Shown here: in pieces, positions 8,087 to 15,974 of the stretch
How positions within the stretch are numbered: position 1 is the stretch's first letter
Layout: every line of letters begins with the position of its first letter
Source of the DNA: Candidatus Cloacimonadota bacterium
GTDB lineage: Bacteria > Cloacimonadota > Cloacimonadia > JGIOTU-2
Reading direction: 5' to 3'
Length of the DNA: 46,475 nucleotides
Assembly: GCA_030611765.1 (NCBI GenBank)
Contig: JAUWPE010000004.1
Span: 1 to 46,475 of the forward strand
Notes under the pieces: model-generated
What the model saw: the letters and a program-made list of their open reading frames with translations, nothing else
What the model was told of the DNA's origin: nothing
The model's database searches: none
Made by a program: the position numbers and the translations under genes

Positions 8087-8626
8087 CTATAACTCAAGTT
8101 CATCAATCTTAAAAGGATTATTTTTTCCAGCAAAATTTCGTGCGCTGGAATAATACCAGTCCTCTGGTTCGGCAACAAATCCTCTCTTTACCGGATTGAA
8201 ATGAATGTAATCAATCTTCTGGCGTAACATATTCGTGGAACAAATCAATTTGGGGTAACTCCCCTCCTGCCAGAATTGATAAGTCGAATTTCTTTTATAT
8301 GACTTCTTTAGCATTTTCAATGAATCCAAAATATCATTTTTTTTATCTTCCTCCAGTAATAAAATTATCTCTTTGGCTGTATAACCTTTTATATTCTGAA
8401 TAATTATTTCAATATCCGTTGGATGTGATGCGATCATGTGGAGATGATGATCCATTATTACATAATAAAATATTTTCAAACCCTTTTCATTTCTATAAAA
8501 ATTGAAATTTTCGATGATTATATCACAATATCTTGGATCTGTAAAAAACTTTATTTTTCCTACAACAATCCATGTAATAAAATATAAGTGATCTTGAACC
8601 TCAGAAAATTTATATCTACTTCTCAT
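8087..8626 (-). CDS. REP-associated tyrosine transposase (Y1 HUH, RAYT)
   Basis: A 179-residue single-strand transposase/endonuclease of the IS200-like REP-associated group (TnpA_REP). The HUH metal motif is MDHHLHMIAS. The C-terminal family signature KIDYIHFNPVKRGFV...W.YSSARNF follows, with an upstream YQFWQEGSY-like segment. The family nicks and mobilises REP palindromes. Here the gene is bracketed by palindromes beginning about 13 nt from each end (8050-8073 and about 8638-8662), and the array extends beyond its 3' side, so gene and repeats form one unit. It has no IS-type left or right ends of its own. It is probably a domesticated or slow transposase that propagates the REP family (family knowledge plus inference). 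Confidence 0.92.
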   Translation of the reverse strand: MRSRYKFSEVQDHLYFITWIVVGKIKFFTDPRYCDIIIENFNFYRNEKGLKIFYYVIMDHHLHMIASHPTDIEIIIQNIKGYTAKEIILLLEEDKKNDILDSLKMLKKSYKRNSTYQFWQEGSYPKLICSTNMLRQKIDYIHFNPVKRGFVAEPEDWYYSSARNFAGKNNPFKIDELEL

Positions 8627-8637
8627 GATTTGCTTGT

Positions 8638-8662
8638 GTTCCCAAGCAGGGGCTTGGGAATG
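8638..8662. repeat. REP palindrome on the 5' side of the RAYT gene
   Basis: GTTCCCAAGC-n4-GCTTGGGAAT, one mismatch in the arms. It lies about 13 nt upstream of the transposase start and 37 nt past the purH stop. It completes the bracket around the RAYT gene and is placed to act as a hairpin terminator for purH. Coordinates are good to about one base. Confidence 0.85.
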
Positions 8663-8697
8663 ATATCCAACAACTTTCTATTTATCGTCATCATAAA

Positions 8698-10230
8698 TCA
8701 ATGTCTGAAATGTCTCATTCCTGTAAAGATCATAGTAATTTTATGCTCATTGCATGCCCGGATAACTTCTTCATCACGAACCGACCCACCCGGTTGAATT
8801 ACTGCAGTGATACCCTTTTTGGCAATCATATCAATAGTATCCCGAAAAGGAAAGAAAGCATCGGAGCCAAGTGCACAATCCTGCACACTCAATCCGAATT
8901 TCTGTGCTTTTGATAGTGCAATTTCCGTGGAATCTATTCTGCTTGGTTGCCCCATTCCGAGTCCGATCGTTCTATCCTCCCTGCATATTGCTATGGCATT
9001 TGACTTAAGATGATTCACTGTTTTCCATGCAAAACGCAATTTTTTCCATTCTGTTTCAGAAGGTTTCCGCTCCGTAACAATTTGCCAGTTTTCTTCAATG
9101 TCACAAGAACTATCTTCCTGCTGAAGGAGGATACCTTTCATGCATGACCGGACATTATAAGTTCCGATAAATGTCTCAAGTGCATCTAAATTAAAAATAA
9201 CGAGCCGTCTGTTTTTCTTTTTCTTCAGTATTTCAAGCACATCATCTGGAAAATCCGGTGCGATAATTATTTCTGTAAATATCTTGTTAATCTCAAGTGC
9301 TGCATCCATATCCAAAGATTGGTTTGAGACGACAATGCCGCCAAAGGGAGATTGGGTATCAGTTGCAAAAGCTTTCTCATATGCTTCTTTCAAATTCTCT
9401 GCTGAACCGATCCCGCAGGGATTGCAGTGTTTAAAAATTGCGATCGTCGGTTTATCTTTGAAATCAAGGATAGTCTTCAGAGCAGCATCAATATCCTGAA
9501 AATTATTAAATGAAAGCGCCTTCCCGTGAAGCTGATGTATAACCGGATTATCATCATAATATCCTGCTTTTTGATGAGGATTCTCCCCATAACGAAGGGT
9601 TTGAGAAAGCGGTAAAGAGAGAGAAAATTGTGAGGGCAAATCTTCTTCACATATTTTGGAGAAGTAGTTAGAAATATATGCATCATATTCTGCTGTATGC
9701 TGGAATGCCTTCCGAGCTAAATTTTTCCTGAATTCATGAGATACTTCACCATTTTCCTTCAATTCATCAAGTACTTTTGGATAATCACATTTATCTACGA
9801 TGATAGTAATGCTGTTAAAATTCTTTGCAGCAGCCCGAACCATTGTCGGACCGCCAATATCTATCTGCTCGATCGCTTCAGCTTCTGTTACATCAGGAGT
9901 AGCAATGGTTTTTCTAAAAGGATAGAGATTCACAACTACGAGATCGATCGGCTTAATTTTCTGTTGTTCAAGCGCTTCCAAATGTTCAGGATTATTTTTA
10001 TCAGCAAGTATTCCTCCATGAATAGCCGGATGAAGGGTTTTAACTCTTCCATTCATGATCTCGGGGAATCCGGTAATATCTGAAACTTTTGTAACTGGAA
10101 TTCCATTTTCTTGAAGGTGTTTGAAAGTTCCTCCCGTTGAAATGATCTCAAAATCCAATGCAACGATTTCTTGTGCAAAATCTATAATGCCTGATTTATC
10201 TGAAACACTTATGAGTGCTCTTTTTTTCAT
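8698..10230 (-). CDS. purH: bifunctional AICAR transformylase / IMP cyclohydrolase
   Basis: Catalyses the last two steps of de novo IMP synthesis. It has 510 residues, normal length. The N-terminal MGS-like cyclohydrolase domain (about 1-130) shows ISVSDKSGI, ISTGGT and MNGRVKTLHPAIHGG. The C-terminal transformylase domain shows LRYGENPHQKA, the catalytic IAIFKHCNPCG, QSPFGGIVV, GMGQPSRIDS, SDAFFPF and the terminal TGMRHFRH. The preceding ORF6N gene ends at the base next to its ATG, so the two may share a transcript. purN is separate, about 17 kb away, so purine genes are not clustered here. Confidence 0.97.
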   Translation of the reverse strand: MKKRALISVSDKSGIIDFAQEIVALDFEIISTGGTFKHLQENGIPVTKVSDITGFPEIMNGRVKTLHPAIHGGILADKNNPEHLEALEQQKIKPIDLVVVNLYPFRKTIATPDVTEAEAIEQIDIGGPTMVRAAAKNFNSITIIVDKCDYPKVLDELKENGEVSHEFRKNLARKAFQHTAEYDAYISNYFSKICEEDLPSQFSLSLPLSQTLRYGENPHQKAGYYDDNPVIHQLHGKALSFNNFQDIDAALKTILDFKDKPTIAIFKHCNPCGIGSAENLKEAYEKAFATDTQSPFGGIVVSNQSLDMDAALEINKIFTEIIIAPDFPDDVLEILKKKKNRRLVIFNLDALETFIGTYNVRSCMKGILLQQEDSSCDIEENWQIVTERKPSETEWKKLRFAWKTVNHLKSNAIAICREDRTIGLGMGQPSRIDSTEIALSKAQKFGLSVQDCALGSDAFFPFRDTIDMIAKKGITAVIQPGGSVRDEEVIRACNEHKITMIFTGMRHFRH

Positions 10231-10761
10231 CTATTTATCCTTTATAATATTCCCGGTTTGTTTAAATCCGACTTCTTTCCTTGCTGGCTCAGGTTGCTCC
10301 ATAAGTTTCTTTAAAACCTGAAAAACAACTTGAAACTGCTTATCATATTTCTTTTCTATTTCTTGAAATTTTCGGTTAAGTTCCTCATTGGTTTGAAGTA
10401 ATTTTCTAAGTTTTACAAATGCCCTCATTATTGCTATATTCACTTTTATAGCCCGTTCACTATTAAGCACAGATGAAAGCATTGCGATCCCCTGTTCTGT
10501 GAAAGCGAATGGTTGATTCCTTCGTCCCCCCCAACTTGATATCACATTTTGTGATTTCAAATTCTCCCATTCTCCGGCTGTAAGTTGAAACATAAAATCA
10601 TCAGGAAATCGTTCAATATTTCTTTTAACAGCTTGATTTAATACCCTTGTTTCAACTACATAAAGCTCCGCAAGATCGCTATCCAGCATCACTTTGCTTG
10701 AACGAATAAAAATAATTTTATTCATTAATGTTTCTGAAGGCACAAGCGAATTATTTTTCAT
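10231..10761 (-). CDS. ORF6N domain protein
   Basis: A 176-residue protein with an N-terminal ORF6N domain (residues about 10-95): [43 protein letters not shown], and [15 protein letters not shown] coiled-coil-like helix (about 120-160) follows. ORF6N proteins resemble phage KilA-N/anti-repressor-type DNA-binding proteins and are scattered in bacterial genomes as mobile-element cargo. Their exact function is unknown. The stop codon is contiguous with the purH start (no spacer), which suggests translational coupling or a recent insertion. It is followed upstream by the FlgD lipoprotein gene with a 42-nt gap. Confidence 0.85.
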   Translation of the reverse strand: MKNNSLVPSETLMNKIIFIRSSKVMLDSDLAELYVVETRVLNQAVKRNIERFPDDFMFQLTAGEWENLKSQNVISSWGGRRNQPFAFTEQGIAMLSSVLNSERAIKVNIAIMRAFVKLRKLLQTNEELNRKFQEIEKKYDKQFQVVFQVLKKLMEQPEPARKEVGFKQTGNIIKDK

Positions 10762-10803
10762 ATCTCTCTATTACAGGATTTTTAAATAGTGCATGATTTC
10801 AGA

Positions 10804-11589
10804 TCACTCAAATGTTAATGTAACATTAATATCATGCCCTGACTCAATCAATACACTATCAATGTGAACAGGTGAATAATCCTGATGAAAAGCCCAGATA
10901 TCGACATATGGAGTGACCGTAAAATCACCTACAAGACAACCCTCTTCATCATATTGATCTCCAACATAATTAAGTGGTAAAACCTGTGTGAATATTGTGA
11001 AACGACCTGCATCGCTTGTTGTACTCAAAGGTGTTATATTATCATAAGTAAAATCGTTGTAATCCTTGAAAACAAAAAGTGTGTCGCAAAAAAGTTCATC
11101 TTTGGCATATAACATTACTTTGTAAGCACCATTTTGAAAATTGTTGTTATCGTTATTTTTTCCGTTCCAGACAACCTGACCATGTCCTGCCTGGCAAGAT
11201 TGATTAGCGAGAATAGTTTTAACTTCATTATAAAAATTATCTTCAATCCATACAGATATCGTGCATGGAGAACCTAATTGGAATATAATATTTGTTGAAT
11301 TGGTAAATGGATTAGGATAATTTCCCAGAATACTAGTGGGAGGAATTGGTGGGTCAGGATCAACCGAGTCTCTAACGGTAAAGTTATTTTTCAAAAATCC
11401 ATTTTTACTCCCGATAGGATAGTCACAATCAATATTAAAATTCACCAAAATCTTGGCATCAGCTACCGGATTGCCGGAAGGATCATGCACTGTACCATTT
11501 ATTTTAGACGCAATCCCGGGGGATGTAGCTTTTTCACATCCAACAATAAAAACAAATAAAATCATGCAAAATATTATTATCTTTCTCAT
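10804..11589 (-). CDS. lipoprotein with a FlgD-like domain nested in a carboxypeptidase-regulatory-like domain
   Basis: Predicted lipoprotein of 261 residues. The ATG at 11589 (MRKIIIFC) with AGGAAAG upstream is preferred over a TTG at 11607. The lipobox is FIVGC. The sequence INGTVHDPSGNPVADAKILVNF opens a carboxypeptidase-regulatory-like strand set. A FlgD-like block (GNYPNPFTNSTNIIFQL ... VVWNGKNNDN...NGAYKVMLYAKD) follows, and then the continuation TTSDAGRFTI...LPLNYVGDQYD typical of the first domain. The FlgD unit therefore seems inserted inside it. The C-terminus lacks the usual K-ending tail, which suits a lipid-anchored surface protein. It lies directly downstream of the class V aminotransferase (ATG 15 nt after that stop). 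Confidence 0.75.
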   Translation of the reverse strand: MRKIIIFCMILFVFIVGCEKATSPGIASKINGTVHDPSGNPVADAKILVNFNIDCDYPIGSKNGFLKNNFTVRDSVDPDPPIPPTSILGNYPNPFTNSTNIIFQLGSPCTISVWIEDNFYNEVKTILANQSCQAGHGQVVWNGKNNDNNNFQNGAYKVMLYAKDELFCDTLFVFKDYNDFTYDNITPLSTTSDAGRFTIFTQVLPLNYVGDQYDEEGCLVGDFTVTPYVDIWAFHQDYSPVHIDSVLIESGHDINVTLTFE

Positions 11590-11603
11590 CGCTTTCCTTT
11601 CAT

Positions 11604-13361
11604 TCAATTTTTCCTTGCATTAACCACATAAAAGAACGCCCCTTTTTCTATGTCCTCATCCCATTTAATATACTCGGGTTCTTTGTAATCTGTAAATAAT
11701 TCTTTCACAATCTGTTTCGCATCTTCAATATGTTTTTTATAAAGATTATTAGATTCTTTGCGGTTTGAGTCCTGTTCAAATTCGATATTTATAATCCTAT
11801 CAAAATTAAGATCAAGCTGAATTTCCGAATCCATAGCATCAACATGCGACCATTCACCTGATGTTATATCAAATTTATATAATGACAGGAAGAGATGTCC
11901 ATATTCAGAGATAAGTTTGATCGCTTCAATGATATAGCTGAATTCTTCATATGAGAGTGAATAGTGCACATTCAATCGTACCCATCCGGGCTTCATGCCT
12001 TCAAGATTTATTATCCCCGTAAAACAGCGATACATTTTTGAAGCGATATCGTCAAAATGCAGGAGTCTGTGTCCATAGGGTCCGGCGCAGGAGCACCCAG
12101 CCCTTGTTTGAATACCAAAAAGATCATTGAGGAGCTTTGTCACGAATTTGGGGTGAAGAATTCTATCATTATGTTTGATATTGAACGCAATGATGCCGAT
12201 CTTGCTCTCTTGATCTTTAGGTCCGTAAATGATCATTCGTTCATCATCTTTAAAAGCATTTAAAAACTCAGTTACGTAAAAATCTTCGATTGCTTCAATT
12301 GTATCGACACCTATTCTATTCTTAAGCTGAAGAACCATTGATGACTTGATCGCCTGCATAATGCCCGGAGTGCCGGGTTTTTCCCGCGTTTCAATATCAT
12401 CTACATAGCATTCTTTATCAAAACTGACAAATTTAACCGTGCCACCTGCAGCAATAGTCGGCGGAAGATCGCTTCGATAGATATTTTCATTTATAATAAG
12501 AATTCCAGAAGAACCAGGACCACCGAGAAATTTATGGGGTGAGAAAAAGATTGCATCAAAATAACTCTTTTCATCTCGGTTCATATCAATTTCAATATAG
12601 GGAGCGCAGGCAGCAAAATCGAAACACGCAATAGCATTGTTTTCATGCAAGATTTTTGCAACTTCATAAACCGGAGTTTTTATTCCTGTCACATTTGATG
12701 CTGCAGAGAATGATCCGATCTTTTGTCTTTTATTGTATTTTGGATCAGACACCTCTTTTTCAAGTGCTTTCAGATTAAGCACTTCGTTCTCATTAAGAGG
12801 AATTTCTATAACCTCGCACAGAGTTTGGCGCCACATTATCTCATTAGAATGGTGCTCATAGGGACCAACAAAAACAATTGGTTTATTCTTTTCTATGAAA
12901 TCCAACAATTTTTTATGACATTCTGCATGAGATTCTTTATTTATCTCAATGCAACTATCGAGAAATTTGTTCACTCTTTCTTGCGTAGTCGGAGACCAGT
13001 ACACACCAAGGATCTGTTGCAAGCGAGTGATCCCACCTGTTGTACCGGTTCCTGTAAAAATGATCTTTCCCTTTTCACCGGCATTGACCAAATCCTTTAT
13101 ATGTGCTTCGGCTTCATTTAAAAGCCGGGTCATTGTTTTTCCTGTGAAATCATCTTCTGTGTGCGTATTTGCATAGAACTGGAGAATATACTGAAGATAG
13201 TTCTCGATAAAATCCACTGCTCGACCGCTTGCTGTATAATCTGCATACACGAGCGGTTTTGTTCCAAAAGGTGTTTCAAAAGGCATATTCCTGCCGATGA
13301 TGCTCTTCCTGAGCCAATTCAATTTGTTGATTTTTGTTAATTCATTAATTTTCATAATCAT
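11604..13361 (-). CDS. class V aminotransferase / cysteine desulfurase-like PLP enzyme
   Basis: A 585-residue fold-type I PLP enzyme, longer than SufS/NifS (about 400). Motifs: VYADYTASGRAVDF near residue 38, ANTHTEDDFTG at 64, IIFTGTGTTGGI at 100 (phosphate-binding loop), CFDFAACAPYIEID at 247 with the PLP-interacting Asp, and FFSPHKFLGGPGSSG at 272 with the PLP Lys at about 277. TRAGCSCAGPYGH near 400 sits where desulfurases carry the active-site Cys loop. The last 150 residues are an extra domain I do not recognise. The sulfur donor and acceptor are unknown. The start overlaps the SIR2-like gene end by 17 nt (operon). An alternative ATG lies two codons later. It may be a general desulfurase-like enzyme or a partner of the SIR2 protein. 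Confidence 0.8.
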   Translation of the reverse strand: MIMKINELTKINKLNWLRKSIIGRNMPFETPFGTKPLVYADYTASGRAVDFIENYLQYILQFYANTHTEDDFTGKTMTRLLNEAEAHIKDLVNAGEKGKIIFTGTGTTGGITRLQQILGVYWSPTTQERVNKFLDSCIEINKESHAECHKKLLDFIEKNKPIVFVGPYEHHSNEIMWRQTLCEVIEIPLNENEVLNLKALEKEVSDPKYNKRQKIGSFSAASNVTGIKTPVYEVAKILHENNAIACFDFAACAPYIEIDMNRDEKSYFDAIFFSPHKFLGGPGSSGILIINENIYRSDLPPTIAAGGTVKFVSFDKECYVDDIETREKPGTPGIMQAIKSSMVLQLKNRIGVDTIEAIEDFYVTEFLNAFKDDERMIIYGPKDQESKIGIIAFNIKHNDRILHPKFVTKLLNDLFGIQTRAGCSCAGPYGHRLLHFDDIASKMYRCFTGIINLEGMKPGWVRLNVHYSLSYEEFSYIIEAIKLISEYGHLFLSLYKFDITSGEWSHVDAMDSEIQLDLNFDRIINIEFEQDSNRKESNNLYKKHIEDAKQIVKELFTDYKEPEYIKWDEDIEKGAFFYVVNARKN

Positions 13362-14535
13362 CTATCTCAAGAGTATTAATTGCCTTAATCAGTCTATCTG
13401 ATTCTTCTTCTCTAAATTTAAAATTTATAAACTCAAAATTGTTTTTTACCCATTCTTTAATTTTTTTATTTTCATCAGTAATATTATCGTTTTTTAGATT
13501 AAATACTCTTGCTATTCTCTTCTTAATCTCCATTGCATCAGGATTAATAATATAAATCTCAGTATTTTTATTAATAAATGAAAAGATAAAATTCGATACA
13601 GTATCAGCTAATGGCAAACTATATCCAATAAAATATATTTTGCTTGCATTTTTTACTGCCTTAACTGCACGTTTCACTAAATTAATTTCAATAGATTTAT
13701 TAAAAAGTTTAATAAACGTTGGTGTTATTATAGCTGGATTATGTAAATGCCATTTTCTTTGCATTTTATATAAATCATCAATTTCTATTTTGAGATTCTC
13801 AAAATAAGATATATTGCTTTTAACATCGGCTAACATAATACTAATATCACTATTATAATTTGAATATTTCCAATTAACTGATCCATGGAGTTTGATGAAT
13901 TTGACTTGCGTTTTGGGATAATTTTTATTTATTATCTTTTCAAATTTTAATATTTCACCAAAGCCATAACCATCAACAGGATTCCATAACTTCCTCAACC
14001 ATAGCCCTTGTTCAACTAATAAATCATAATTATAAGTAATAATTGAGTCATTTTCTTGAACTAATTCTAAAGATTTTAATAAATATTCTTTGTTATATTT
14101 TACATTTTGTGGTAGAAACAGTTCAGAGAGATAATGAATAATAAAATCTCTAGCTTTTTCTAAGTCGGATTTTTGAAGCCCCTGTATAAATGGAATAAAG
14201 CAATGCTGTAAATCTACGTCTTCTCCTTGTGGACTATAAGGTGCTAAAAGATTTAATTCTATTATCGTAAGAATATATTCTATATTTATCGGGCGCTCTT
14301 CAAACGGTTGTACTTCTGCGTTCGACATTTTTTCTAATATTCTTAATTTATCATTTATCTGATCTGCTAAATAGTTCATTAACTTTTTAAAAGCAGTGTA
14401 TTTCTTTTCAAACCTTGTAGTGACAGGCTTTTTTTTATGCAGAGAATATATTTCCTTAATTAAATCCTCAGCTAAAGGGAGATTAGCGACATCCTTTGAA
14501 TAGCCTGCACCAAAAACAAACAATCTATTTTTCAT
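13345..14535 (-). CDS. SIR2-like NADase-type protein (defence candidate)
   Basis: A 396-residue SIR2-like domain protein. Motifs: nucleotide-binding FGAGYSKD (residues 8-15), SIITYNYDLLVE (164-175) with the catalytic-type Asn in TYNYD, KLHGSVNW (215-222) with the catalytic-type His, and YFIGYSLPLAD (301-311). This is the set seen in SIR2-like effectors that hydrolyse NAD+ in Thoeris, DSR and related antiphage systems. There is no zinc module of protein deacetylases and no recognisable second domain, signal peptide or TM segment. The gene is lower in GC than its neighbours. It overlaps the class V aminotransferase downstream. A frameshifted duplicate of codons about 298-342 lies 80-220 nt upstream. 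Fold call is good; the defence role is inferred. Confidence 0.8.
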   Translation of the reverse strand: MKNRLFVFGAGYSKDVANLPLAEDLIKEIYSLHKKKPVTTRFEKKYTAFKKLMNYLADQINDKLRILEKMSNAEVQPFEERPINIEYILTIIELNLLAPYSPQGEDVDLQHCFIPFIQGLQKSDLEKARDFIIHYLSELFLPQNVKYNKEYLLKSLELVQENDSIITYNYDLLVEQGLWLRKLWNPVDGYGFGEILKFEKIINKNYPKTQVKFIKLHGSVNWKYSNYNSDISIMLADVKSNISYFENLKIEIDDLYKMQRKWHLHNPAIITPTFIKLFNKSIEINLVKRAVKAVKNASKIYFIGYSLPLADTVSNFIFSFINKNTEIYIINPDAMEIKKRIARVFNLKNDNITDENKKIKEWVKNNFEFINFKFREEESDRLIKAINTLEIDDYEN

Positions 14536-14616
14536 TATTTTTATATTTTTATTTTGTTAAGGATCTTGAGTGTATTGATTTGTTATGGTTTTGTGGATAT
14601 CCAGATCCTGGTATTT

Positions 14617-14754
14617 TTGCCATTCTCTTTTTAATCTCCATTGCATTAGGATTAATAATATAAATCTTAGATTTTTTTTAATAAAAAAAGATAAAATTCG
14701 ATACTGTATCAGATAATGGCAAACTATATCCAATAAAATATATTTTGCTTGCGT
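14617..14754 (-). pseudogene. fragment of a second SIR2-like gene copy
   Basis: About 138 nt closely match 13508-13645, which encodes residues about 298-342 of the intact SIR2-like protein (the IGYSLPLAD...NPDAMEIKKR segment). Most bases are identical, for example the run through TTAGGATTAATAATATAAATC. A 2-nt deletion in a T-run shifts the frame after NFIF, and similarity stops abruptly at both ends. The track ORF 14557..14805 reads this fragment in the wrong frame and is not a gene. The fragment is a remnant of a duplicated or second, related SIR2 locus. Confidence 0.8.
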
Positions 14755-14784
14755 AAGTATTTTTTTATCTTGCATAAACAATCT

Positions 14785-14956
14785 CATATACTGCTTAAAA
14801 TACAAAATAATATTTCTTGCTTAATTAGGCAAGGAATATCTCGAATTTCTTGACATAGTATTTATAGGAAACATTTATCTTAAATAAGATTAAATATGTA
14901 TCAAGGATGTTTATTAATGGTTATTATTTATTATAGTCGGCCCATATACTGCTTAA
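14785..14956 (+). repeat. 14-nt direct repeat CATATACTGCTTAA
   Basis: CATATACTGCTTAA occurs at 14785-14798 and 14943-14956 in the gap between the SIR2 fragment and the cassette array. The second copy is part of an inverted repeat TATACTGC/GCAGTATA (14945-14973). It may be a duplication left by insertion or an end of a degenerate recombination site. No coding potential is seen in this gap. Confidence 0.5.
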
Positions 14957-14986
14957 TGCAATGTCGCAGTATAATATATGTTAGAC
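14945..14986 (+). other. putative left boundary of cassette array (attC/attI-like end with GTTAGAC)
   Basis: The inverted repeat TATACTGC-n13-GCAGTATA is followed by GTTAGAC at 14980-14986, a perfect match to the attC right-core consensus GTTRRRY, just before the first plus-strand cassette gene. I cannot find a matching RYYYAAC left core upstream, so this may be a degraded attC or an attI-like site. No integron integrase gene is in the window. Confidence 0.4.
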
Positions 14987-15059
14987 AAATAGAACAAATA
15001 TATTCATGCTAATGAAATCATATTCTAACAAATTATTATTTAAATTGAGGTCTTATAAA

Positions 15060-15581
15060 ATGAGAAATATAATACTTTTAATTTTAGTCCTACTTGTCTT
15101 TGATTGTACTAAAAATGGAGAACAGAATCAAGATATGGCAAAAAAGGATAACGAGATTATAGAAATGGGAGAATATTCAGGGCCAAAAGATACTCCCCGA
15201 AAGTTTGAAAAAAGTAATATTGAGAAATTAATTGCCCCACACATTAAAAAGGCAAAACAAACTTTGCCAGAGGCGAAAAAGAAGTTTTTAGAAGGTTTAC
15301 CCTATGGGTACAGTTTTTTCGTTACTGTAAATTTGAGAAGCAATTCTGGTGACAAAGAAAATGCATTTATTAAAGTCGAACTGTGGGACAATAACAAAAT
15401 CACCGGAATATTATCAACAAAATTGCAATTGGTCAAAGAATATCAATTTGGACAAAGGTTAATTGTATCAGAAGATAAGGTTCTAGATTGGACTATAACT
15501 TCCCCTAACGGTGAGGAGGAAGGAAACTTTATGGGGAAATTCCTTGATTCATACTATAAACAAAATGATCGGCAAAAATGA
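15060..15581 (+). CDS. cassette 1: lipoprotein with DUF2314-like domain
   Basis: A 173-residue protein. The ATG at 15060 (MRNIILLILVLL) with TGAGGT upstream is preferred over the track start at 15006. The hydrophobic N-terminus ends ..VFDCTKNG, a non-standard lipobox. After a charged linker, residues about 85-165 resemble DUF2314/YegJ (YSFFVTVNLRS...ENAFIKVELWDNNKITGIL...VLDWTITSPNG...GNFMGKFLDSYY). Function is unknown. It is the first of four genes on the plus strand among minus-strand neighbours and is followed 21 nt after its stop by a well-formed attC-like site, so it is probably an integron cassette gene. Such cassettes often encode small uncharacterised exported proteins. Confidence 0.7.
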   Translation: MRNIILLILVLLVFDCTKNGEQNQDMAKKDNEIIEMGEYSGPKDTPRKFEKSNIEKLIAPHIKKAKQTLPEAKKKFLEGLPYGYSFFVTVNLRSNSGDKENAFIKVELWDNNKITGILSTKLQLVKEYQFGQRLIVSEDKVLDWTITSPNGEEEGNFMGKFLDSYYKQNDRQK

Positions 15582-15602
15582 TATTGTTAAATGAATTTTG
15601 CT

Positions 15603-15672
15603 ATCTAACAAAGCGCTACACCTGACAAAAAATAGCTGCGCGATTTTTTATAGGTGATTATAGTCGTTATGT
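15603..15672 (+). other. attC-like recombination site A
   Basis: This 70-nt imperfect palindrome immediately follows cassette gene 1. The left core is ATCTAAC (RYYYAAC), continuing as AACAAAGCGCT as in many known attC sites. The right core is GTTATGT. The inner stem has CACCT/AGGTG and AAAAAAT/ATTTTTT around an AGCTGCGCG loop. It has the size, polarity and position (after the stop, before the next gene) expected of an attC. Confidence 0.75.
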
Positions 15673-15719
15673 TTTAAATAAAAAACCATAGAAGAAAAAT
15701 AATTTAAGGAGAAATAAAA

Positions 15720-15824
15720 ATGGGAGACAAAGGAAAAAAAGATAAGGGTAAAAAGGAAAGTCAAAAAAAAGCTAAACTTTCACTTAAGGAAAAACGTAAG
15801 CAGAAAAAAGAGAAAAATCAATAA
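15720..15824 (+). CDS. cassette 2: 34-residue Lys-rich small protein
   Basis: A short ORF missing from the ORF track: MGDKGKKDKGKKESQKKAKL.... Fourteen of 34 residues are Lys and there is no hydrophobic segment. A strong AAGGAG lies 9 nt before the ATG, which makes translation likely. It is probably nucleic-acid- or ribosome-associated because of its charge, but no function can be assigned. It lies between attC-like sites A and B, so it forms its own gene cassette. Confidence 0.6.
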   Translation: MGDKGKKDKGKKESQKKAKLSLKEKRKQKKEKNQ

Positions 15825-15916
15825 GGATTAAGAAGCATCACCGTGAAATGTGGCGGATCGGAAGAACTGTCCGCATTCTCGGATACCTATTTTTTATCAA
15901 TATATTGCTTTCAGCA

Positions 15917-15974
15917 ATGTAACGTCAAGGTGAGTGGGGCTAAGCCCTTTTGCCGGTAATGCTCATCGTTATAT
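15917..15974 (+). other. attC-like recombination site B
   Basis: The outer arms AGCAATGTAAC and GTTATATCGCT are complementary at 9 of 11 positions. The inner part holds GGTGAG/CTCATC and a GGGCT-a-AGCCC hairpin. The length is 58 nt. The left core ATGTAAC deviates from RYYYAAC at one base. It sits between cassette 2 and the helicase gene. Confidence 0.6.

Noticed and set aside
7371-8178. Track ORFs on both strands over the REP array (96, 118, 67, 85, 60 and 61 aa)
   Set aside because: All are generated by the repeats (strings such as SFPNPMSAPRSQTP), they overlap each other on both strands, and none has a domain.
14557-14805. 82-aa minus ORF
   Set aside because: It reads a frameshifted duplicate of the SIR2-like gene in the wrong frame.
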